A DNA stretch of 29,116 nucleotides from Nemertoderma westbladi (lineage: Eukaryota > Xenacoelomorpha > Nemertodermatida > Nemertodermatidae), in NCBI GenBank assembly GCA_032718475.1, contig JAUCBJ010006368.1:1-29116 (forward strand). Reading direction: 5' to 3'. Numbering within the stretch: position 1 is the first letter of the stretch; each line of letters starts with the position of its first letter. Shown here in pieces: positions 1-8,410 of the stretch. The notes below the pieces were generated by a model that worked only from the letters and a program-made list of their open reading frames with translations, was not told the DNA's origin and searched no databases. Both the position numbers and the translations under genes were made by a program.

Positions 1-92
1 GCACTATTTTAAAACAATATTTTAACCGATAATTTTTCGATTACAATTAACCATAGGCCTACATATGTATGTTTATCACATACGTACAGTAA

Positions 93-382
93 AATTTATT
101 TAACAAGGTACAATAAAATACGAACACGTAGTTTAAAACTTATCACATATTATGTATAGTAAAATTAACTCGGAGTATCAGTACGTAACTACAGTTTAAA
201 AAGTAGTATCACATACATACAATGAAATTTATTTAACAAGGTACAATAAAATTTATTTAACAAGGTACAATAAAATACGAACACATAGTTTAAAACTTAT
301 CACATATGTACAGTAAAATTAACTCGGATTAACATATGCATACATACGTATGTGATACTACTTTTTAAACTGTAGCTACGTA
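93..382. repeat. Direct and inverted repeats in AT-rich DNA
   Basis: A 27-bp block containing TTTAACAAGGTACAATAAA occurs three times, starting near 93, 226 and 250; the last two abut. A 35-bp inverted pair lies at 182-216 and 348-382 with one mismatch, so the block between can form a stem with a loop of about 130 nt. No coding potential is visible. It may be the remains of a small non-autonomous element, but no target duplication was found. Confidence 0.6.
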
Positions 383-756
383 ACAGATATATTTTAAACT
401 GTAAATTTTATTTTATTTCAAGTTTAATGTATGTATATACGGTACACGTGATTTATTGTAAACTACTGTACAGAGTTAGACCATTTATGATACCTAGGCA
501 AGACAATTTTATTATATAATTTCAAACATGTATTATACCATCCATTCATTTACATAATTTACATAAAACAATGTAAAATAAATTACCGGTAAATTGTGAT
601 TTATATATATTATTTCAGTATTGTGCAGTATGTATTTTTTATATGGGAAAAAATTCAATCAATCAATCAATCAATCAAACATCGCGGTAACCTTTAGTCT
701 CTTCACAGTAGGGTCTTCATTACTTCACTGGCTACACATAGTGAACTATCTACATC
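383..756. other. AT-rich non-coding stretch with (AATC)n microsatellite
   Basis: No gene is visible. A short AATC microsatellite runs about 656-678. The stretch lies just upstream of the start codon of the THAP transposase gene at 757 and would hold its promoter if that gene was ever active. No convincing terminal inverted repeat of a P-like element was found here. Confidence 0.4.
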
Positions 757-840
757 ATGCCACGTACTTGTTTAGTATGCAAGTCAAAAGTACGGTGGCT
801 GAATGTGGCCAATTTAATTAATTTTAAAATGGGAAATATA

Positions 841-1250
841 AAAGGAAATTAATGAAATATAATTCCTTAAAACAGGAATTAATCAAATATAATTCAACCC
901 AAAACAGGAATTAATCAAATATAATTCAACCCAAAACAGGAATTAATCAAATATAATTCAACCCAAAACAGGAATTAATCAAATATAATTCAACCCAAAA
1001 CAGGAATTAATCAAATATAATTCAACCCAAAACAGGAATTAATCAAATATAATTCAACCCAAAACAGGAATTAATCAAATATAATTCAACCCAAAACAGA
1101 AATTAATCAAATATAATTCAACCAGAAACAGAATTTAATCAAATATAATTCAACCCAAAACAGGAATTAATCAAATATAATTCAACCACAAACAGAATTT
1201 AATCAAATATAATTCAACCCAAAACAGGAATTAATCAAATATAATTCAAA
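841..1250. repeat. 32-bp tandem repeat in left arm (12 units)
   Basis: The units contain AACAGGAATTAATCAAATAT followed by AATTCAACCC and repeat every 32 bp, with starts near 872, 904, 936 and so on to about 1224. The five innermost units carry distinctive variants (for example CAGAATTTAATC), and the same variants appear in the same order in the right arm. Confidence 0.9.
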
Positions 1251-1855
1251 CATTTTGGAGGGAAATTTAAAATACTGTCTCAGTGCAGTGCAGCAAATTG
1301 TCGTTTCCTTTTCAGTCTATCAGTGCAGTACTGCAGTAACGGTTGCCCGTACCTCTGTAAGCTTAGCTGCTTAGTTCTGTGGTTAGTTGTTAATCTTTTA
1401 ATCACTACTGACTACCAACAGACCGATACGACCTGACTACGGGGAAATCCGGCAGCTTTACCTTACCAATCTTCAGAAAGACCGGTAATTCCGTAGGATT
1501 AGTTAGTTCAGTAGTTGTATATAGAACTGTACTGCAGGTGTACTACTAGTATCTGCATGCTGCATTGCAGCTGCATTTTTAAGAATGCTGTGCCGGCTTG
1601 TCGACAAAATTGCGCCGCCACAACTCCCTATCACCCATGACATCATGACATTTTGTACTACCATCATTACGTAGATCGGTAGTCAGTAGTGCTGTAGTGA
1701 TTAAAAGATTAACAACTAACCACAGAACTAAGCAGCTAAGCTTACAGAGGTACGGGCAACCGTTACTGCAGTACTGCACTGATAGACTGAAAAGGAAACG
1801 ACAATTTGCTGCACTGCACTGAGACAGTATTTTAAATTTCCCTCCAAAATGTTTG

Positions 1856-2090
1856 ACTTATATTTGATTAATTCCTGTTTTGGGTTGAATTATATTTGAT
1901 TAAATTCTGTTTGTGGTTGAATTATATTTGATTAATTCCTGTTTTGGGTTGAATTATATTTGATTAAATTCTGTTTCTGGTTGAATTATATTTGATTAAT
2001 TTCTGTTTTGGGTTGAATTATATTTGATTAATTCCTGTTTTGGGTTGAATTATATTTGATTAATTCCTGTTTTAAGGAATTATATTTCAT
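1856..2090. repeat. 32-bp tandem repeat in right arm (7 units, inverted)
   Basis: These are reverse-complement units of the left-arm array, containing ATATTTGATTAATTCCTGTT. The five innermost match the left arm's five innermost variants one to one. The left arm therefore has five extra standard units, about 160 bp. Confidence 0.9.
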
Positions 2091-2383
2091 TAATTTCCTT
2101 TTATATTTCCCATTTTAAAATTAATTAAATTGGCCACATTCAGCCACCGTACAAAAGACCATTTGCACCGGTTTCCTATTGATGTTGCTGTTTGCAATGA
2201 ATGGAAACAAGCGATTCGTCAGGGGCTGAATACGCCAGGTAAGGATTTTATTATTATATCATGCATGAAATGTTCTACGACATGTTATCTATTTGGTACT
2301 ACTATAGTATGTGTGTAGCCATGGTACAGCAAATTTATAAAATTTGTATGTCTTTTTATTTGGTTTTATTGCATTTTATTATG

Positions 2384-2718
2384 TTCTAGAACATTTGTGA
2401 TTGTTCTAGAACCTTAGTAGACATTTTTTCTACCATCTAGTAGTATTTTTTTCACTGGCTAGTATTTTTGAAAATAAAGAAAATAATATTTTATTTAGTG
2501 TTTTTTAATATTGGAAAACATTCTAGAATCAATGATTTCACATTTTTTTATAATTTCAAAAAATACTAGCTAGTTAAAAAAAACGGCTATCCGTATGCCA
2601 CATGCGTATGCGTATGTTCCTTAATCATTGTTACTATGGCTTCAATATTAGTTATAGAACAACATATAAAAGTTATTTAACTATTCTAGAATAAAATAAA
2701 AAATAAAATGATCTAGAA
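2384..2718. promoter_or_regulatory. Cluster of TTCTAGAA palindromes in intron 1 of the transposase gene
   Basis: The octamer TTCTAGAA occurs at 2384, 2404, 2521 and 2684, with a near match (ATCTAGAA) at about 2711. It fits the TTCnnGAA core of a heat-shock element dimer, but true elements usually need three contiguous nGAAn blocks, which are not present. It could be a protein-binding repeat of the transposon or a chance effect of AT-rich sequence. A regulatory role is only inferred. Confidence 0.3.
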
Positions 2719-2864
2719 CATATAGCTATAGTTATTTTTTCGATTTTTTCGATTTTTTGATTCGAGTTCAGTAGTAATTAGTTTACATTGCAATGTGAAA
2801 TATAAATACTGGCACGGGCGGAACACTAGCCGTATAAATTATTTTAGATTAATATTTTTGTTAG

Positions 2865-4207
2865 GTCGAGAATTCGATTACGATAAAGATCGAATTTGTA
2901 AAGTTCACTTCGAGCCGAAGGATTTTATGATGAACAGAAATTTGCAGTTTCGAAGTTCCAATCTCAAAAAGGAATCAATTCCATCAATATTTACATTGGC
3001 TGTGCAATTACCATCCCCACTACGCAAGTCACCAACTAAACGAAAAGTTGATCCCACACTATACAACCTACTCAAAAATAGAAAATTAGTTGAAGACAAA
3101 TTGGAGTGGCAGTTGGGAAATATAAAGAAATGGATTGAAGACGAGGATGTTTTTAAGAATAGAGAGGTACATGCGTGTAAGTGTGATGTTGAAAGTGAAG
3201 ATGGAATTATGATTTATGAAATTTCCCCCGAAAATCTAAAACTGAATTACTTCCTTAAGATCTCAACGACGTACTTTATTGTTTCTCAAAATACCTCTAA
3301 AATACCCCTCGTTAATTTTAGCTATTTACCACGTAACAAAAGTGGGTATAATAAAGTTCAGAAGAAAAGCGTTTTGCTTAGGCTAATGAATGAGGTCAAG
3401 TTTCATTCATTGCCTAATTTTGACTCAGATTTCATGAAATTTCTAGACGAGTACCGCAATTATAAAAAGATAGGAATATACCCCAAGAATATCATTAGAA
3501 AGTGTCTTATTCTACGTTATAAGAGCAGCAGGAATGGATATAAAGAGCTCTTGAAGCTGATGCCGAACCTACCCAGCATTTCATTCTTTGAAAAGTTGAC
3601 AAGAGGTGATGTAAAAGTTTATACACTTCTAAAGAGCATTGGTATGGATCAGAATGTTGTAATATACGCGGATGAAATTTACTTACAGAGAAAATCAATA
3701 TTTAGTGCAGGAGGTATTATTGAATCACCAAAGACCCTGCTGGATATTATGGTAAGAGGTCTAAGTGGGGGAAATGGAATAATTGTCAAGTCAGTGCCAT
3801 GTTACGAGACATTAACTGGAGACATGTTGATAAAAGAATTCAAGGAAGTTGTGAAACATTTAAAAGAGGCCGAGTTTCAGCCACGAGTGTTTGTTACTGA
3901 TGGCCTTTCAGTTAATGTCAATGCTTACACAAAGATTATATATGAACCAGAGCTTTGTGATATAATTCCGTTGTTTGATTATAATCACCTCATGAAGAAT
4001 ACACGAAATAACTTATTTAACACCGACATATTTTATCCTCCTGAATTTAAGTGGAGTTATATGAATGACGTATTTCAAATAGGAGCAAATGCTAAAGTGT
4101 CGATGTCTGATGTTCGTATGGTGTATCAGATGGATACAGAGAGAATTAATTGTGATTCTTCAGTCAATCTGCGAAAAGCCCACAAGCTGGTGGTCGCTTC
4201 CTTGTAA
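2865..4207 (+). CDS. Main exon of the P-element-like transposase: end of THAP domain plus partial RNase H-like core
   Basis: The open frame runs to a stop at 4205-4207, but a consensus donor GTAAGT at 4204 suggests the exon really ends at 4203 and continued in lost exons. The frame can be read back to GTG at 2795, but the part before 2865 is intron by splice signals. P-family marks: a region like LPSISFFEKL before the core, a catalytic-type Asp in YADEIY (codon at 3671), a second Asp in VTDGLS (3899) and the HLMKNTRNN motif (about 3986), which resembles the conserved HLxKNxRNN of P and THAP9 transposases. The third acidic residue expected further on is absent because the protein stops early. 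About 450 aa remain, compared with roughly 750-900 in full-length relatives. Nothing intact is seen downstream before the TTTAG array. Confidence 0.8.
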
Positions 4208-4567
4208 GTCTGCGGGAAGCCACTAACTCAAACAAGATAATTCAAATCAAAGAAGCTCTACAATTTATTTAAATATATTTAATATATATATATATTAATA
4301 GATTTTACCTCGTTGCTATAGTTACCTGTGCTAGAAATAAAAATAAATAGGATAAAAATAAATAGGGTAGTAGATGGAAAAAATAATTAATTCATGGCAA
4401 AACCTAGAAATTTTATGTTTGCCCGGTTTCCATGGAAACGCTCCGGTCAAATTTGCTTAAATTTTTTTTCTGAGGTTTCTATGGCATATACTACCATTTA
4501 TTGAAAAAAATTTCGGGGCCGAAAAAATAACACTAATGCGGTTCCGTGTATATTTAGTATTCCATGG
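4208..4567. other. Non-coding gap after the transposase exon
   Basis: AT-rich, with a short (TA)n run near 4280 and no open frame. If the donor at 4204 is real, this is intron or post-truncation sequence. No acceptor followed by a frame continuing the transposase was found. Confidence 0.4.
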
Positions 4568-5371
4568 TTTAGTTTAGTTTAGTTTAGTTTAGTTTAGTTT
4601 AGTTTAGTTTAGTTAGTTAGTTTAGTTTAGTTTAGTTTAGTTTAGTTTAGTTTAGTTTAGTTTAGTTTAGTTTAGTTTAGTTTAGTTTAGTTTAGTTTAG
4701 TTTAGTTTAGTTTAGTTTAGTTTAGTTTAGTTTAGTTTAGTTTAGTTTAGTTTAGTTTAGTTTAGTTTAGTTTAGTTTAGTTTAGTTTAGTTTAGTTTAG
4801 TTTAGTTTAGTTTAGTTTAGTTTAGTTTAGTTTAGTTTAGTTTAGTTTAGTTTAGTTTAGTTTAGTTTAGTTTAGTTTAGTTTAGTTTAGTTTAGTTTAG
4901 TTTAGTTTAGTTTAGTTTAGTTTAGTTTAGTTTAGTTTAGTTTAGTTTAGTTTAGTTTAGTTTAGTTTAGTTTAGTTTAGTTTAGTTTAGTTTAGTTTAG
5001 TTTAGTTTAGTTTAGTTTAGTTTAGTTTAGTTTAGTTTAGTTTAGTTTAGTTTAGTTTAGTTTAGTTTAGTTTAGTTTAGTTTAGTTTAGTTTAGTTTAG
5101 TTTAGTTTAGTTTAGTTTAGTTTAGTTTAGTTTAGTTTAGTTTAGTTTAGTTTAGTTTAGTTTAGTTTAGTTTAGTTTAGTTTAGTTTAGTTTAGTTTAG
5201 TTTAGTTTAGTTTAGTTTAGTTTAGTTTAGTTTAGTTTAGTTTAGTTTAGTTTAGTTTAGTTTAGTTTAGTTTAGTTTAGTTTAGTTTAGTTTAGTTTAG
5301 TTTAGTTTAGTTTAGTTTAGTTTAGTTTAGTTTAGTTTAGTTTAGATTTAGTTTAGTTTAGTTTAATTTAA
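4568..5371. repeat. (TTTAG)n satellite, about 800 bp
   Basis: A nearly pure pentanucleotide TTTAG array of about 160 copies. It has one phase slip near 4608-4622 (TTAGTTAG) and a few variants at the right edge (TTTAGATTTAG, TTTAATTTAA). The strand is purine-poor and cannot form G-quadruplexes. It lies between the truncated transposase and a gene-poor stretch. Assembly collapse or expansion is possible. Confidence 0.98.
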
Positions 5372-6480
5372 TTACGCCAGTATCAATAAAAATATATCTC
5401 AAAAGTCAAACATACAAACACAAATGACAGAAATAAAGATAATCCATGATTAGTATGTAGCAATGTACGTAATGTACGTACGTACTGTAAGTAATGTACA
5501 GTAATATATACACGTTCTGTTATACAGTCTGCATTGCACCAAGATAAATAATATTCAGGTATTATAAACATTTTGTTTTTCGCAATGGCTGGCAAAAAAG
5601 TTACGCAGTGTTGCGTTTTAAGGCGGGATTAAAATATAAATAAAAAATAGATTAATTAATTAAAGATAAAATTCGATAAAAAAAATAAATATTAAGTTAT
5701 ACCATAAATTCGTAAGTATACGTTATATATACGTTATATATACGTATATATATACGTTATACCATAACTAACAAGCAATATGTGCCTCGAACATGGGAGA
5801 AAACAAGTTACAAATTACATAGGCCTAGTTTAAAAATAATGCATAATACGATAATACGCGGTGTAGTGTCCACATAAGGGGCCTATTATGACAACGTTAT
5901 GATAAAATGCATCAGTCAATTAAGATTGCAGGTAACATATGACGTATATGTAATCATGAAATTTACAGTATATTTCTAAATTCATTGCAGTATTCGAAGA
6001 TTCTGCCAAGTTACGCAATTGCATTTTAAAGCCGGGAAAAAAATTTTTAAATAAACTTATTATATGTAATAATGCTTAAATATTATTTATAAATATCATA
6101 GATGTATAAAAATCATAGGTGTGGAAATAAAATTCGATAAAAATTATTTATTATTATTATTATTTAGTATTTTGTGTTGGTCTACCCATACGGTGCTGCA
6201 TGGCATAGGCAATATATTAGCCTAGCTTTACAATTAAAAAATTACAATACCTGCAATACATTTCAGTATTTGGCCATAGTGTTTTTGTTCAGTGTAACTG
6301 TATAGTAGTAGTAGTAGTATACTGCAGTACTGGTATAAAGATTACGGATACAGTACAGCAGTAGCAAGTAGGCCTACCTGAGCTGCTGAGGATAGTACAT
6401 ACTGACATACGGACTGCAGTACTACCACCACCACGACCAGACGACCCCGGTCAGACGGTACGGCACTGTAACATATTGAA
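5372..6480. other. Gene-poor stretch with a diverged direct duplication
   Basis: No gene is supported. Segments around 5575-5700 and 5990-6160 look like diverged copies of one repeat: both contain AGTTACGCA, then a GCRTTTTAARGCCGGG-like block, and later AAATAAAATTCGATAAAAA or a close variant. A (TATACGTTA)n-like run lies at 5715-5765 and a GTA microsatellite at 6304-6320. The last 100 bp precede the start codon of BED gene copy 1, and no TATA box stands out. Confidence 0.4.
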
Positions 6481-6492
6481 AATTACAATACA

Positions 6493-7572
6493 ATGTTTAA
6501 TGAATCGCCCGCTACCGAATATAAACAATCCGGGTTTACCATATCCCCGGAAATATTTACGAATATTTGTTTGGATAATTGTTCTTTCGTGAGGTGTTTT
6601 ATCGAGGATTACATCCGCGCAAACACCTCGTTCCTCGAGGACTATATAACCGCTAATTGCACCGCCGGGGAAATAACCGACTGGCTTCACAAGGTTGTGA
6701 GTAAAATTGAAACAACACAAAGCGATGTAATATATGATCAAGCGATCGTAGATACCGACAATCTGACGTCCAATGAGTGGCAGTTCATTGGAGAATACGA
6801 TAAGTATACAGACGAGACGCTACAACAAACTCCCGCAACCAATGACGTCACCGGTTGTGGAGTTTTACAACCGTTATTTCAACCATTACACTCCAAAACT
6901 GGCCATAAACGTTCGCTAAGACCTCTGAATTCCTACAAACTTAAACGCGACTCCAGAAACCCTCCGTTGTCTGCCGCTAGGAGGGGCAGCAGACAAATTA
7001 AACGCCCTAAACATTTCAACCAATATATCGACTCCAGTTTCAGCTCTATATCTCCGTTAGTTGACATCGACGACGACAACGAATCCCTCGCGTTAACGGC
7101 GAATGAAACCCCCAACGAATTAGCCCCCGGTATCTCGGCCTATACGAGCGCCATTAGCGCCGCTTACCGCGACACAACAGCTTATCATTTAATCGAAGAT
7201 AATAATGTCTTAGAACCCGTTGAATCGGTCAACCAATCGGAGACGATAAATTCGGAAGTTGTTGATTCTCCGACTATCGACTCTCCTCCGGTCGCCGATG
7301 CTTCCCGCGTTACCATGGTAACTATCGGGTCCGACCATTTGGTTCCCGCGAACGCCAAGAGTTTCGTATGGAAACACTTTACTATCCTACCAGACGAAGC
7401 AGATCGGGTTAAGTGTCTGTCCTGCGGGAAGAAATTCACGTACGGCGCGGGCATTGGCTCCAGACCGACAACCTCCCTGTTGCGTCATCTTAGACTGCGG
7501 CACCGGGCCCAGATTGTGGGCGAGAAGTGTCGGATTGGGCGACAACCCGAGGGGGACATCGAACGGTCGTAG
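6493..7572 (+). CDS. BED-type zinc finger protein, copy 1
   Basis: A single open frame of 359 aa starting at ATG 6493. Residues 1-110 are an unrecognised, fairly hydrophobic and acidic domain. A basic stretch at about 137-175 (KRSLRP, KRDSR, RRGSRQIKRPK) looks like a nuclear signal. A Ser/Asp-rich low-complexity part follows. The C-terminus has a BED finger: Trp293 in SFVWKHF, Cys308-x2-Cys311, His332-x4-His337. BED fingers bind DNA and occur in hAT transposases and genes derived from them; no hAT catalytic or dimerisation domain is present. It is more GC-rich than the surroundings. The first 936 nt match copy 2 with about a dozen differences and no gaps, then identity collapses at 7427. It could be a host gene or a transposon accessory protein. 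Confidence 0.7.
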   Translation: MFNESPATEYKQSGFTISPEIFTNICLDNCSFVRCFIEDYIRANTSFLEDYITANCTAGEITDWLHKVVSKIETTQSDVIYDQAIVDTDNLTSNEWQFIGEYDKYTDETLQQTPATNDVTGCGVLQPLFQPLHSKTGHKRSLRPLNSYKLKRDSRNPPLSAARRGSRQIKRPKHFNQYIDSSFSSISPLVDIDDDNESLALTANETPNELAPGISAYTSAISAAYRDTTAYHLIEDNNVLEPVESVNQSETINSEVVDSPTIDSPPVADASRVTMVTIGSDHLVPANAKSFVWKHFTILPDEADRVKCLSCGKKFTYGAGIGSRPTTSLLRHLRLRHRAQIVGEKCRIGRQPEGDIERS

Positions 7573-7584
7573 CCTCTCTGTGGC

Positions 7585-7667
7585 GTCGCGTCAGACGCAT
7601 TCCTCTACAACTACGGGTTCAGGTTGGGGCCAATAAACAAACAGAAGTTGTGCGACAACAGTTACGG
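7585..7667 (+). pseudogene. Decayed 3' end of a ZNF622-like gene
   Basis: About 60-80 nt here match the last codons, stop region and first 3' bases of the minus-strand ZNF622-like gene ending at 19132. In the frame starting at 7527 it reads LQLRVQVGANK, compared with QQLRVQVGANK in the intact gene, and the shared DNA continues past the stop with about ten mismatches over some 60 nt. The match fades upstream near 7585. It begins just after the stop of BED copy 1, on the opposite strand to the intact gene and 12 kb away. It is likely a fragment left by duplication or recombination. Confidence 0.65.
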
Positions 7668-8410
7668 GTTCGAGGGAAACCTGTAGCGAAGCTTCTGCAG
7701 GCTGGTTTATTCTAGCCAATTCAGATAGGAATGACTCCCTCTCCAGGGCAAATCTAGGCAAATAACAGCTGATTACTCTCTAAAATAAGATTTATGTTCT
7801 ATTGAATTTTGTTTTAGTTTATCAAATATTCCAAAATTAACCCAAATATTTTATTACTTTTTATTTATTATAACTGATTTATTTCGGTACAGAAGGCGGT
7901 AGGTAGGTTTGAGTTTTAGGTTGGGATATATTAGTATTATTATTGCAGCTAATCTTTAACAATAATTTATTGTTATTGGCTATTGATTGGCTAGGCCATC
8001 TCGTAAATTTGTATTAAAGAACTTCAATTCGAATCCGTCGGTAAGTGAGATAAATATATTTATTTAGGATATCATGAAATTAATTAACCAATGAATTGAT
8101 GCGGTCATCCAAAAATGATTCAGTACGATTTGGTTGGGCAAAATCGAGTTATTTGCATTGTAATTTAATGTGTTTCATCCGCTACTCGGCACAGCTGGCA
8201 CTGTGGCGTTAATATTTACTCTAAAGAAAAGATACCCAAGTAATTCAATCAAATTCGAAAATGAATGTAAAACAGTCCCTTTTGTATCTCACTGTAATCA
8301 ATCCATTGATGTATTTCAAGCGAAAGATAATGTCAGAAATTACACTAAATTTATTTGATAAATGACTTCTGGTTTGGGTTACATTATCAACAACTATATT
8401 AGGTTATCTT
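7668..8410. other. Intergenic stretch, no gene seen
   Basis: Short open frames exist, but none shows a recognisable domain or splice context. The left edge near 7645-7670 holds a second, weaker echo of the ACGGGTTC motif found in the ZNF622 fragment. Confidence 0.4.

Larger units (their letters stand above)
791..2151. mobile_element. Long palindromic (foldback) element inserted in the THAP exon, 6-bp target duplication
   Basis: The termini are TACGGTGGCTGAATGTGGCC at 791 and its reverse complement ending at 2151. The direct repeat CAAAAG flanks it at 785-790 and 2152-2157. The arms pair from 791 to about 1413 and from about 1681 to 2151, with a loop of about 270 nt. Each arm holds a 32-bp tandem repeat, with 12 units on the left and 7 on the right. 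No transposase is encoded, so it must move in trans. The 6-bp duplication does not fit hAT or Mutator well, and I do not assign a superfamily. The loop carries about 80 nt shared with the LINE 3' end at 28440-28525. Confidence 0.85.
757..4207 (+). pseudogene. THAP-domain P-element/THAP9-like transposase gene, split by an insertion and lacking its 3' part
   Basis: Exon 1 starts at ATG 757-759 and encodes MPRTCLVC, with the first zinc-binding pair Cys5-x2-Cys8. A 1,361-bp palindromic element interrupts it after 790. The exon resumes at 2158 in the same frame, with the THAP hallmarks HRFP and a conserved Trp, and ends at 2238 before a GTAAGG donor. Intron 1 is 2239-2864. Exon 2 starts at 2865 and supplies the second ligand pair in RICKVHF (Cys at 2897, His at 2906) and the closing SIPSIF motif. 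Without the insertion, the finger would be C-x2-C-x41-C-x2-H, within the known THAP range. Family knowledge: the THAP domain binds transposon DNA and the RNase H-like core cuts it. The insertion disables exon 1 unless it is spliced out, and the C-terminal part is missing. Confidence 0.85.

Noticed and set aside
383-756. Left terminal inverted repeat of the P-like element
   Set aside because: No inverted partner downstream of the transposase exon could be identified, so the element's borders stay undefined.
2795-2864. GTG start and first 23 residues of the long transposase frame
   Set aside because: Eukaryotic genes rarely start at GTG. A donor at 2239 and an acceptor at 2863-2864 join the THAP half-exon in phase, so this part is intron.
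4568-5371. Telomeric repeat
   Set aside because: TTTAG is not a known animal telomere unit, and the array is internal, flanked on both sides by ordinary sequence.
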